From: Bacillota bacterium
GTDB taxonomy: Bacteria; Bacillota; Clostridia; Lachnospirales; Lachnospiraceae
Assembly: GCA_023439505.1 (NCBI GenBank)
Contig: JAEXNR010000050.1
Span: forward strand, 1 to 61,131
DNA length: 61,131 nt
Direction: 5' to 3'
The notes under the pieces are model-generated. The model was not told where the DNA came from, ran no database searches, and saw only the letters and a program-made list of their open reading frames with translations. Shown one piece after another: positions 25,097-33,753 of this stretch. Every line of letters starts with the position of its first letter. Within the stretch, counting starts at the first letter, position 1. The position numbers and the translations under genes are program-made.

Positions 25097-25984
25097 ATGA
25101 TAAACAAGGTATATAAACTATTAGATCACAGCGAAGCTACACTGACTTCCTATGTGCTTTTTCAGGATAAATATGATTTCAGGGGGATAAAAAGACCCGT
25201 GGTTCTGGTATGTCCGGGAGGCGGATATCAGTTCGTGTCAGAAAATGAAGGAGAGCCGGTTGCATTGGCATACGCCAGAGAGGGATATTGCAGCTTTGTA
25301 TTAAATTATTCCGTCACAATAGAAAATCCCTTTCCGAAAGCGCTTACGGAAGTTGCTGCAGCAATTAAGTTTATCAGAGCACATGCAAAGGAATGGAATC
25401 TTGATCCGCAGGATATTTCAGTTGCCGGCTTTTCTGCCGGAGGGCATCTTGCGGCAAGTATCGGTGTCTTTTATCATCAACAATTCCTATTGGATGCCCT
25501 TCACGCAACAGAGGAAGAAATTAAACCTAACGCATTGATTCTTGGATATCCGGCAATTACACTAAAACCCTGGAACAGGGGGCCCGTCCCTCCGGAAATT
25601 ATCAGGATGATGGAGGAAGGACTTATGCCTGATCTTCGCGGTGCGGATATCACACAGATTATCGCAGGTAAGATGGATGTCACGGAAGAGGAAAAAGAGT
25701 ATTACGATCTTTTGCATCATGTCAGTGAAAAAACACCCAAATCCTTCCTCTGGGGAAGCAATCAGGACACGGTAATTCACCCGTCCGATTTGTGGGGATT
25801 CGCTTCCAAACTTCGCGAATGCAATGTGCCGTATGAATTGCATATATTCGGCAGAGGACCTCATGGTCAGGGGACAAGTGATGCACTTGTAGTGGACAAA
25901 TCCCAGCTTTCCAAATTTCATTTAAAGGAATGGGTCAAATTGTCACTTCTTTGGCTGGAGGAAAACAGAAATGAGTCAAACTAA
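25097..25984 (+). CDS. Alpha/beta hydrolase, probable acetyl-sugar esterase
   Basis: About 295 residues. Fold markers: oxyanion loop VCPGGGYQFVS, nucleophile Ser in VAGFSAGGHLAA (G-x-S-x-G), and a catalytic Asp and His in the C-terminal part (SNQDTVIHPSD and GRGPHGQG). This is the BD-FAE/acetyl-xylan-esterase-like group frequent beside hemicellulose operons. It is cytoplasmic (no signal). I chose ATG 25097, 6 bp after GGAGG; the upstream in-frame TTG lies inside the leader hairpin. It overlaps the next gene by 14 bp. Probable job: deacetylating imported oligosaccharides for the GH3 or GH39 enzymes. Confidence 0.8.
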   Translation: MINKVYKLLDHSEATLTSYVLFQDKYDFRGIKRPVVLVCPGGGYQFVSENEGEPVALAYAREGYCSFVLNYSVTIENPFPKALTEVAAAIKFIRAHAKEWNLDPQDISVAGFSAGGHLAASIGVFYHQQFLLDALHATEEEIKPNALILGYPAITLKPWNRGPVPPEIIRMMEEGLMPDLRGADITQIIAGKMDVTEEEKEYYDLLHHVSEKTPKSFLWGSNQDTVIHPSDLWGFASKLRECNVPYELHIFGRGPHGQGTSDALVVDKSQLSKFHLKEWVKLSLLWLEENRNESN

Positions 25985-26630
25985 ATATCTGGGAATTATA
26001 TTTGATCTGGACGGTGTAATTTGCAGTACGGATGAGTATCATTATGAGGCATGGAAAGCGCTTGCGAAAGAAATAGGAATAGATAATTTCACCAAAAAAG
26101 ATAACAACAGACAACGGGGTGTCTCCAGAATGGAAAGTCTGGAAATCCTTCTTGAAAAGAGTGAAAGAAAATTCACCGATCAGGAGAAGCTTGCCATGGC
26201 TGATCGGAAAAACGAAAGATACAAAGAACTACTTGTTAATATAAATTCCTTTGATTTATCAGACGATGTAAGAGTAACACTTAATACCCTCAGAAAAGCG
26301 GGAATGAAGCTGGCGATTGGATCATCCAGTAAAAATACGGCGCTTATTCTGGAGAGATTAGGCCTTGGCAACTTTTTCGATGCAGTTGTCGATGGGAACT
26401 GTATCACGAAAAGCAAACCTGATCCGGAAGTGTTCCTCAAAGCAGCACAGAGGATTGGACTAAAGCCCGGCGAATGCCTTGTGGTAGAAGATGCCATATC
26501 CGGGATTCAGGCAGGAACCCTGGGCGGATTTGATACCGCAGGTATCGGAGAGGCAATGACTGATCCTCAGACCACATATCCGCTTCGTGACTTCTCACAG
26601 ATATTGAATATCGTATTGATCAATTCATAA
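25971..26630 (+). CDS. pgmB: HAD-family sugar phosphatase/mutase, beta-phosphoglucomutase-like
   Basis: 219 residues. HAD motif I FDLDGVICSTDEYHYEAWKALA (nucleophile Asp and general acid Asp), motif II IGSSS, motif III Lys in KSKPDP and motif IV VVEDAISGI. The cap residues RQRGVSRMESL match beta-phosphoglucomutases, which interconvert beta-glucose-1-phosphate and glucose-6-phosphate. The start overlaps the esterase stop by 14 bp. No phosphorylase gene that would feed it is visible in the operon, so its substrate is uncertain. Confidence 0.8.
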   Translation: MSQTKYLGIIFDLDGVICSTDEYHYEAWKALAKEIGIDNFTKKDNNRQRGVSRMESLEILLEKSERKFTDQEKLAMADRKNERYKELLVNINSFDLSDDVRVTLNTLRKAGMKLAIGSSSKNTALILERLGLGNFFDAVVDGNCITKSKPDPEVFLKAAQRIGLKPGECLVVEDAISGIQAGTLGGFDTAGIGEAMTDPQTTYPLRDFSQILNIVLINS

Positions 26631-26639
26631 ACTTTCATT

Positions 26640-26688
26640 TTCAACTCGCCGGAGTATACAGATAAACTGTACTTTTTGGTGAGTTGAA
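26640..26688 (+). terminator. Hairpin after the sugar operon
   Basis: TTCAACTCGCC (26640-26650) pairs with GGTGAGTTGAA (26678-26688), with an inner AGTATACAG/CTGTACT stem. It is followed by a T-rich stretch rather than a clean T run. Confidence 0.65.
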
Positions 26689-26732
26689 TTCATTTTACAG
26701 CGATTGACTATTCTATTGAAAGATAGTTTTTA

Positions 26733-26762
26733 TTGGCATGAAATCTCGTGAGGTAGTATAAT
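26733..26762 (+). promoter_or_regulatory. Promoter of the split S8 protease gene
   Basis: TTGGCA (26733-26738), 18-bp spacer, TATAAT (26757-26762), 54 bp before the GTG start. It looks vegetative (sigma-A). I do not see a clear sporulation-sigma motif. Confidence 0.55.
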
Positions 26763-26816
26763 GACCGGCTAAAGCATATATTAGATTAACTATAACTGCC
26801 TTCTGGAGGAAATTAC

Positions 26817-27418
26817 GTGGACAGTGGAGTAATAGAGAATCAACTAAATCTGGCTCTTGATGTACCGGAAGCGACAAGAGAGAAAACACTGGATTTGGGA
26901 GTGGGATATCAGCCTGAGACAAGAACCTGGGAACTGATTGTAAAATATAACGGGAATCTGGACCGCATCAGAAACGAGCTGAATGTTCTGATCAATGAGC
27001 TTACCGGAGGTTATGCCATCATCATTATTCCGCAGGATCAGATCGATGCACTTGCCTCCTATGATGAAATAGAATTTATTGAAAAACCAAAACATATATT
27101 TCTGGAAGTGAATCAGGGAAAGACGGCCTCTTGTATTAATCCGGTACAAACCCGTCCGTTTAATTTATTTGGAGCAGGCGTGATTGTTGCAGTGGTTGAT
27201 TCCGGAATTGATTATTCCCATCCGGACTTTCGCAATGAAGACGGAACGACAAGAATTCTTATGCTGTGGGATCAGTCCATTCCCGGGAATCCTCCGGAGG
27301 GCTATATTACAGGCACCTTATATACAAGGGAACAGATCAATGAGGCTCTGAGGACACCTATGCCACAGCGCCTGGAGATTGTTCCCAGTACCGATCTGTC
27401 AGGACACGGAACCCATGT
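26817..27418 (+). pseudogene. S8 (Csp-like subtilisin) protease, 5' part, interrupted by insertion
   Basis: The first about 201 residues of a subtilisin-like protease. The GTG start has GGAGG 8 bp upstream. Residues 1-100 are a prodomain. The catalytic Asp is in VAVVDSGIDYSHPDFRN, followed by TTRILMLWDQ, typical of clostridial Csp germination proteases. The frame reaches the catalytic His box SGHGTHV and then hits a stop (GGG TAG) two codons into foreign DNA. The rest of the gene resumes at 40661. As it stands it would make a protein with no Ser residue of the triad. It could be a dead gene or one restored by excision of the insert. Confidence 0.9.
27411..27418. mobile_element. Left attachment site (ACCCATGT) in S8 His box
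   Basis: The octamer ACCCATGT codes for part of Thr-His-Val of the protease. Context GACACGGA-ACCCATGT-CGGGTAGCTGAA: protease sequence to the left, element to the right. The same octamer stands at 37041-37048 and 40661-40668. Confidence 0.85.
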
Positions 27419-27556
27419 CGGGTAGCTGAAAAACAATAGGTTTGATACTCGCTTAAAAATAAAGCCGCCCATAGATTGGACGGTTTATTTTGATCTGTAA
27501 AAAGATATAAAAAAGGTTGATGGAAGGACAACAATATGTAGTTTATTAGATAGCAT

Positions 27557-27967
27557 ACGGAGGCAGTATTTGGTAGTAACTCTTCTTTAGATAAGGGGGT
27601 TGAAACTTACCTTTATAAAGTCTATGAGGAGGATGGAGTTGAACTATCTGGTGGAGAAGCACAAAAACTTGCTATTGCAAGAGCATTATATAAAGACACT
27701 CCTATTGTAATTTTAGATGAGCCAACAGCTGCACTTGATCCAAAGGCGGAATATGAAATATACACTAAATTTCTATCTATGACAGAATCAAAAACATCAA
27801 TTTTTATTTCACATAGACTATCCAGTACAAAGTTTTGTGACCGAATAGTTGTATTGCACGATGGAAATATAGTTGAAATTGGTAATCATTCAGAATTATT
27901 ATTACAAAAAGGATATTATGCTGAACTGTTTCACCTACAAGCACAGTTTTATCTTGATGAATATTAA
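27557..27967 (+). pseudogene. ABC exporter ATPase, C-terminal fragment
   Basis: An open frame of about 136 codons with the back half of an exporter-type ATPase: signature VELSGGEAQKLAIARAL, Walker B IVILDEPTAALDP, H-loop IFISHRLSS, and the end GYYAELFHLQAQFYLDEY. The membrane domain and Walker A are missing, and a stop lies just upstream (27554-27556). It looks like a remnant of a bacteriocin/peptide-type exporter left at the module edge. Confidence 0.8.
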
Positions 27968-27993
27968 TTTATATCTGATATCCGGAGGATAAC

Positions 27994-28135
27994 TGTCCAA
28001 GGTGCGTAAAACCCGTTAAAAGTCATTGGGAAACAATTAATTCGAACAGAAGTAGAATTTATTCCGGCAAAACTGAAAGTAAAACAGATTGTACGTCAGG
28101 TAGCTAAGAATGCACTATTTTGGGCACTTTTCTAA
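27994..28135 (+). pseudogene. IS66-type transposase fragment
   Basis: CPRC appears in one frame and, after a shift, KVIGKQLIRTEVEFIPAKLKVKQIVRQVAK in another. This matches the zinc-finger stretch of IS66 TnpC proteins. It is short and frameshifted, hence dead. Confidence 0.65.
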
Positions 28136-28164
28136 GAATTTAGAACGGTGTCTTTTTTGCGTTA

Positions 28165-28262
28165 TAGATAAAAAGGGATAGATTGTATAACTTCCCGCTC
28201 CGGATAAATAAGTCATTACAAGTTCCTTTTTTAGCTTGTAGCGATATGTTCCATATAAAAAC
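28165..28262 (-). pseudogene. IS3-type OrfA (helix-turn-helix) fragment
   Basis: The minus strand reads YGTYRYKLKKELVMTYLSGAGSYTI with AGGAGG further upstream (28266-28271). This resembles the N-terminal DNA-binding part of IS3/IS150 OrfA. It is truncated. Confidence 0.5.
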
Positions 28263-28447
28263 CAACCTCCTATTTGATGGATTTTAGGCTAAATTTTAGG
28301 ATTTTCTCATGTATATTAATTAGGATGATGATTAATATATGACTAATTAACATTAATAATAATCATTTATAATTTGAAGAAATTGTAAATTGATAGAATG
28401 ATAATTGTTATATATTACTATAAAATTATAAATATATAGAACGTCTA

Positions 28448-28476
28448 TTGACAATATTACAAATACAGGCTATAAT
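28448..28476 (+). promoter_or_regulatory. Consensus promoter of the arabinofuranosidase operon
   Basis: TTGACA (28448-28453), 17-bp spacer, TATAAT (28471-28476): a perfect sigma-A consensus 72 bp before the GH51 start. It would need repression, perhaps by the ArsR-like regulator at 33754. The rest of the 28263-28547 gap is very A/T-rich without further features. Confidence 0.85.
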
Positions 28477-28547
28477 TCCAAGTATAAACACAACATAACA
28501 TAATTAATAATTAACATAAAAGATAATCACAGAAGGGAATAACTACT

Positions 28548-30083
28548 ATGAGTTATAAAAAAGTAAAAATTGCAGTTGAAAAGGGCAATATTATTGGAGA
28601 AGTGGATAAGAATGTATTTGGCTCCTTTGCCGAGCATCTTGGAAGATGCATATATAATGGTATCTATGAACCACATCACAGAGAGGCGGATGAATACGGC
28701 TTTAGAAAAGATGTAATGGAATTAGTAAAAGAGTTGGAAATACCTATTATTCGTTATCCTGGTGGCAATTTCGTATCCAGCTATCGTTGGGAAGATGGTG
28801 TCGGTCCTGTTGAAAGTCGTCCTAAACGTTTGGACCTGGCATGGCGATCACTGGAAACCAATGAGGTGGGAGTGAATGAATTTGCTCATTGGTGTCGACG
28901 AGTAGGGGCCGAACCAATGATGGCAATTAATTTGGGAACCAGAGGTATTGAATCTGCCCTGGATCTTCTGGAATACTGTAATCACCCATCCGGTACATAT
29001 TTAAGTGATTTACGTATTCGTCATGGTTATCAGCAACCCCATGATATAAAAGTATGGTGTCTGGGCAATGAGATGGACGGTGATTGGCAGGTAGGTCATA
29101 AAACACCAACTGAATATGGCCGTTTGGCAGCTGAGACAGCTCGTGCCATGCGCCTTGTTGATCCGGATCTGAAACTTGTATCCTGTGGAAGTTCTCACAC
29201 CTTAATGGATACCTTCCCGGAATGGGAGGCAGAGACACTAACCCATACTTATGATGTGGTGGATTATATCTCACTACATCAATACTTTGGCAATGAATGT
29301 GGAGATAGTGCAGATTTTCTTGCTCAATCCATAGAAACAGATCGCTTTATTAAAACAGTTATTGCAGTCTGTGATTACATAAAAGCAAAAAAACGTGGTA
29401 AAAAAGACATCATGCTTAGCTTTGATGAGTGGAATTTATGGTACCATACAAAAAATCAGGATGATAACACCATGAAGTACAATCCATGGCATTCCGCCCC
29501 TCAGTTGTTGGAGGATGTGTACACCTTTGAAGATGCTTTGCTTGTAGGTTGTATGCTAATTACCTTCCTTAAACATGCTGACCGTTTGAAAATGGCTTGT
29601 ATGGCACAGCTTGTCAATGTCATTGCTCCAATCATGACGGATGTGGGTGGCGGCCTCTGCCGCCAAACGATCTTCTATCCATTTTTGCATGTGTCAAAGT
29701 ATGGCAGAGGAAACTCCTTACACACCTTTGTAGCATCACCTAAATATGATTCGAAGAGATTTACGGATGTACCTTATCTGGAATCTATAGTAATTGAGAA
29801 TGAGGAAACAGGAGAACTGGCACTGTTTGCTGTAAATAGAAATTTAGAAGAATCCATGAGAGTTGATTTACATATCAATGGATATGAACATTACCGGTTT
29901 AAGGAGCACATTACGCTGTTCAATGAAAATAAAAACGCGGTAAACACTCCAAAGAACCCTGATTCAGTGATGCCAAATCTCGCTAACGACACCGTAACCG
30001 CTTTGGAGGATGGAAATTTTGAAATTATAATAGGAAAAGCTTCATGGAACGTAGTCCGTTTTTGCCGGACTCCACTTCAATAA
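28548..30083 (+). CDS. Alpha-L-arabinofuranosidase, GH51
   Basis: 511 residues, the normal length for intracellular GH51. It removes arabinofuranose side chains from arabinan or arabinoxylan oligosaccharides. Markers: VFGSFAEHLGRCIYNGIYEP at the N-terminus, YPGGNFVSSYRWEDGVGP, acid/base Glu in VWCLGNEMDGDWQ, nucleophile Glu in LSFDEWNLWY, and a C-terminal beta domain. There is no signal peptide, so it is cytoplasmic and works on material imported by the ABC system downstream. It is the first gene after a consensus promoter and is codirectional with the transporter genes. It is cargo of module 1. Confidence 0.95.
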   Translation: MSYKKVKIAVEKGNIIGEVDKNVFGSFAEHLGRCIYNGIYEPHHREADEYGFRKDVMELVKELEIPIIRYPGGNFVSSYRWEDGVGPVESRPKRLDLAWRSLETNEVGVNEFAHWCRRVGAEPMMAINLGTRGIESALDLLEYCNHPSGTYLSDLRIRHGYQQPHDIKVWCLGNEMDGDWQVGHKTPTEYGRLAAETARAMRLVDPDLKLVSCGSSHTLMDTFPEWEAETLTHTYDVVDYISLHQYFGNECGDSADFLAQSIETDRFIKTVIAVCDYIKAKKRGKKDIMLSFDEWNLWYHTKNQDDNTMKYNPWHSAPQLLEDVYTFEDALLVGCMLITFLKHADRLKMACMAQLVNVIAPIMTDVGGGLCRQTIFYPFLHVSKYGRGNSLHTFVASPKYDSKRFTDVPYLESIVIENEETGELALFAVNRNLEESMRVDLHINGYEHYRFKEHITLFNENKNAVNTPKNPDSVMPNLANDTVTALEDGNFEIIIGKASWNVVRFCRTPLQ

Positions 30084-30301
30084 AGGTACCACAACGCTTT
30101 CTTTAGAATTAAGGAAATGGTGAGTAATATGACATGAGCAGATTACAGAAAGAAGATTTGCCAGGGATAGACATATCAAATGAACGAATAGGCCTAGTTC
30201 GTGTACATCATATATGGATTCCCCCAAATATTATTTAAATTGCATGTGTCATATCGCCTCAGTACTTTCTTAACTATAAAATAATTTTAGGAGGAAAGAA
30301 T

Positions 30302-31636
30302 ATGAAAAAAATCATCGCACTACTCCTTTCACTGACGCTTGTATTAGCTGCGGGCTGCTCCAAAAATGATACACCAGCAGTTGTAGATAAGCCAAGTGAA
30401 AGCAAACCAACAGCAACTCAAAGTGCCAGCGTAAAAGCAACTGATGTTGAGTTTTGGACCTTCCAGGACCTTCATGTTGAGTACTACCAGAAGATGGTTG
30501 AAAAGTGGAATGCTGCACATCCTGACAAACCAATCAACCTGATTCCAACCGTATATCCATTTGATGACATGCATAGTAAGCTCCTTATGGCACTGCAATC
30601 TGGAAAAGGCGCACCTGATATGGTTGATATCGAAGCAGGTAAGTATGCAAACTTCTTAAAGGGTGATATTCAGCTTCTCCCTCTAAATGATATTGTTGAA
30701 CCTGAATTAGGCAATATCATCAAAGCTAGAGTAGATATCTACTCTAAGGACAATAACTATTATGGAATCTGTTTCCATGTTGGTGCTGCTGTTATATTCT
30801 ACAATACTGAGCTTTGTGATAAGGCTGGAGTTGATTGGAAGAATATTAAGACCTGGGATGAGTACTATGATGCGGGTAAAAAGCTGAAAGAAGTTGAACC
30901 GACTAAGTATTGGGAATCCGTAGAAGCAACAGACATATGGCATATGTGGCCATTGTTAGCTGAACTTGGTGGAGATATGACTGCTGCTGATGGCTCCATT
31001 ACTATCGATACCCCTGAAATGGCAAAGGTTCTTGAGTTCAACCGTAAGTTGATAGACGAAGGTCTTGCTGTAGTTGCTCCTGGCGGATTCCATCATGCAG
31101 AAGAGTTCTATGCGATGATGAATAAAGGAGAAATCGGTTCTATTGTAATGCCAATGTGGTATCTTGATCGTTTCACTAACTACATGCCTGACTTAGCGAA
31201 AAAGATCGCAATCGCTCCACTTCCTGTTTGGGAAGCTGGTGAAAAACGCTCTATTGGGCAAGGTGGTACTGGTACTTCCATAACTAATCAGTGCGAGAAT
31301 CCTGAACTTGTAAAAGAATTCCTTGCTTATGCTAAACTGTCTCAGGAAGCAGGCATAGAGATTTGGAATACCCTTGGATTTGACCCTATCCGTACGGATG
31401 TATGGTCAATGACAGAAGTTACCCATGCAAAGAATAAGTTTACTGATTACTATGTAGACAATCCATTCGATACTTTGCTTGAGATTAAAGACGAAATCGT
31501 TGCTAGTAACAATGGAGAAAACCTTCCACAAGCATTAGACATCATGAAGAATAAGGTTTTAGATCGAGCATATAATGAAGCCAATGTTAATATTCCGGAA
31601 ATGTTGGCTGAGGAACAGAAGAATGTAATACAGTAA
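30302..31636 (+). CDS. Sugar-binding lipoprotein of CUT1 ABC transporter
   Basis: 444 residues. The signal peptide ends in the lipobox LAAGC (Cys about residue 19). The mature part is an extracellular solute-binding protein type 1 (VEFWTFQDLHVEYYQKMVEKWN, KLLMALQSGKGAPDMVDIEAGKYANF, IAIAPLPVWEAG). It probably binds arabino-oligosaccharides, judged by the adjacent GH51 gene. GGAGG is 5 bp before the ATG. The 218-bp gap to the GH51 gene has no obvious promoter, and a large hairpin follows the stop. No ATPase is encoded here, so a shared MsmX/MsiK-type ATPase elsewhere would be needed. Confidence 0.9.
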   Translation: MKKIIALLLSLTLVLAAGCSKNDTPAVVDKPSESKPTATQSASVKATDVEFWTFQDLHVEYYQKMVEKWNAAHPDKPINLIPTVYPFDDMHSKLLMALQSGKGAPDMVDIEAGKYANFLKGDIQLLPLNDIVEPELGNIIKARVDIYSKDNNYYGICFHVGAAVIFYNTELCDKAGVDWKNIKTWDEYYDAGKKLKEVEPTKYWESVEATDIWHMWPLLAELGGDMTAADGSITIDTPEMAKVLEFNRKLIDEGLAVVAPGGFHHAEEFYAMMNKGEIGSIVMPMWYLDRFTNYMPDLAKKIAIAPLPVWEAGEKRSIGQGGTGTSITNQCENPELVKEFLAYAKLSQEAGIEIWNTLGFDPIRTDVWSMTEVTHAKNKFTDYYVDNPFDTLLEIKDEIVASNNGENLPQALDIMKNKVLDRAYNEANVNIPEMLAEEQKNVIQ

Positions 31637-31670
31637 CTATCTGCTGTATAGTAACGATTAGATAAGTTAA

Positions 31671-31715
31671 GGGGAAAGAAAATCATATCTATGTCACTTT
31701 GATTTTTCTTTCCCC
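31671..31715 (+). other. Intercistronic hairpin after the binding-protein gene
   Basis: GGGGAAAGAAAATCA (31671-31685) pairs with TGATTTTTCTTTCCCC (31700-31715). No terminal T run. It has the same placement as the hairpin at 22251 in the other sugar operon. Confidence 0.75.
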
Positions 31716-31769
31716 ATATATAATTCCCTTTTGCTGGATCATGCATAGGGAAAAAGGAGGTCGATGATC

Positions 31770-32702
31770 ATGAAACAGAAAGAAATGCTGCCTGGTAACA
31801 AGGCACCAAGACAACGAAAATCTTTGCTTTATTCACAAAAACTTGCGCCTTATGTTTTTGTTGGGCCATTTGTCATTACCTTTCTGCTGTTTTTTTTGTA
31901 TCCTATCATTTCATCAATTATTATGAGCTTTCAGGAGGTCCTGCCGGGGAAAACTAAATTTGTCGGTTTTGATAACTTTAGCAACCTGTTTCGCGGTGAT
32001 TTTAAACAAGCAGTGTTTAATAGTATTATATATACCTTGATTACTTGCGCAGTACTAGTTCCACTTCCAATGTTACTGGCAGTTTTCTTAAATTCTAAGA
32101 AAGTTTTGGCAAAGAGTTTCTTTCGTTCAGTGTTTTTTCTGCCAGCCCTGGTTTCCATCGTTGTTGGTGGCTTTACTTTCCGATTGATTTTTGGTGAGAT
32201 GGATACTGCTTTGCTAAATAGTATTTTGGGTCTATTTAACCTTGAGCCTATAAAATGGCTAGGAGGGCCTGCGATGTGGACAACATTCCTGGCATTGCTG
32301 GTATTGTGTTGCTGGCGTTGGATGGGTGTAAATAATATGTATTATTTATCAGGACTACAAAGTATACCTAATGAGCTTTATGAATCAGCGTCTATAGATG
32401 GAGCAAATGCAGTGCAGAGTTTTAGATATGTTACGGTTCCGTTTCTAAAGCCAACAGCTACCTATGTTTTGACTATCAGTATCTACGGTGGTATGTCCAT
32501 GTTCCTGGAAAGCCGTATGTTGTTTAATGGTGGACGTTATCCGGGAGGACAGGGATTAACAATTGTCGGCTATCTATACCGTCTTGGATGGGATCAGAAT
32601 AAGATTGGCTTAGGCTGTGCCGTAGGACTTTGTTTGTTGGCAATAACGCTGGTTGTTAACCTCGTGCAACTTAAAGTTACCGGTTTCTTTAATAAGGAGT
32701 GA
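31770..32702 (+). CDS. CUT1 sugar ABC transporter permease (MalF-type)
   Basis: About 310 residues, six membrane segments (first YVFVGPFVITFLLFFLYPIISSIIMSF). The EAA loop ELYESASIDGANAVQSFRYVTVPFLKPT contacts the ATPase. ATG 31770 is 9 bp after AAAAAGGAGG and is preferred to ATG 31764. It overlaps the next gene region and is clearly co-translated. Confidence 0.92.
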   Translation: MKQKEMLPGNKAPRQRKSLLYSQKLAPYVFVGPFVITFLLFFLYPIISSIIMSFQEVLPGKTKFVGFDNFSNLFRGDFKQAVFNSIIYTLITCAVLVPLPMLLAVFLNSKKVLAKSFFRSVFFLPALVSIVVGGFTFRLIFGEMDTALLNSILGLFNLEPIKWLGGPAMWTTFLALLVLCCWRWMGVNNMYYLSGLQSIPNELYESASIDGANAVQSFRYVTVPFLKPTATYVLTISIYGGMSMFLESRMLFNGGRYPGGQGLTIVGYLYRLGWDQNKIGLGCAVGLCLLAITLVVNLVQLKVTGFFNKE

Positions 32703-32707
32703 CAGAT

Positions 32708-33559
32708 ATGAAAAAAACATTTGAGAAAAAATCCCAGTTCTCCCTTAGTTCTATTCCTATACATATAGTGCTTTTGATCCTGGCGATAATTACACTGGTT
32801 CCGTTTATCAGTATATTTCTGGCCTCTCTCAGACCGGGTACGGAAATTATGAGGCAGGGCATCGGGTTAAATATTGACACTTCAAACATGTCCCTATATA
32901 ATTATAAATATCTATTTACGGATGATAGATATTTTACGTGGTTCTTTAACAGCATTTTTGTAACCATAATACAAGTGGTACTTACCTTATTAGTGAGTGC
33001 TTTTGTTGGTTACGGTTTTGCTATGTATAATTTCAAGTTTAAGAATGCACTTTTTATTTGTGTACTTTTTATCATGATGGTTCCGCTGGAAATTATTATG
33101 CTTCCTCTTTATCAGCTAATTATGAAGATAGGTCTGATCAATAGCTTTTGGGGAGTAATCTTACCATCTATTGCAGCCCCACTGCCAATATTCTTTTTTC
33201 GTCAGTATCTTAGTGGAATCCCAAAGGATTTTCTTGATGCAGCACGTGTAGATGGATGTAATGAATACCTTATTTTCTACAAAATTATCATGCCGTTAAT
33301 GAAGCCTTCCTTTGCTGCAATGGGAATTTTCGTGGGCATGAATAGCTGGAACAATTATCTCTGGCCAATGATTGTATTGAATGATAAAAACAAGCTCACA
33401 CTTCCTATCGGATTGGGTTCGTTGCTAACACCCTATGGCAATAACTACGATTTGTTAATTTCAGGTGCCGTTTTCACAATCATCCCAATCATTATACTAT
33501 TCATAATATTCCAAAAGAATTTTATCGCCGGCTTGACCGCAGGTGGAGTAAAAGGATAA
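32708..33559 (+). CDS. CUT1 sugar ABC transporter permease (MalG-type)
   Basis: About 283 residues, six membrane segments, EAA loop DFLDAARVDGCNEYLIFYKIIMPLMKPS and the usual C-terminal KNFIAGLTAGGVKG. ATG 32708 has AAGGAG 8 bp upstream. It forms the heterodimeric channel with the preceding permease. Confidence 0.92.
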   Translation: MKKTFEKKSQFSLSSIPIHIVLLILAIITLVPFISIFLASLRPGTEIMRQGIGLNIDTSNMSLYNYKYLFTDDRYFTWFFNSIFVTIIQVVLTLLVSAFVGYGFAMYNFKFKNALFICVLFIMMVPLEIIMLPLYQLIMKIGLINSFWGVILPSIAAPLPIFFFRQYLSGIPKDFLDAARVDGCNEYLIFYKIIMPLMKPSFAAMGIFVGMNSWNNYLWPMIVLNDKNKLTLPIGLGSLLTPYGNNYDLLISGAVFTIIPIIILFIIFQKNFIAGLTAGGVKG

Positions 33560-33753
33560 ATAGCGAGAGAATACAAGTGGTATCTAAAAGGAATATGAAA
33601 GACAAAAAAGAAGGAAAATCAAGTTATTACAGCAAATATTTTTGAAATGACGGTTCTACACTGTTGGCTCGGGTTATAGAGGTAACTATATAAAGTAGAG
33701 ACTTAAAAATCAATGTTTTAAGCTTGATGTTATAGACCAGGAAGGTGATAATA

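Noticed and set aside
27779..27967. Separate 62-residue gene
   Set aside because: It is the tail of a longer exporter-ATPase fragment whose frame is open from about 27557.
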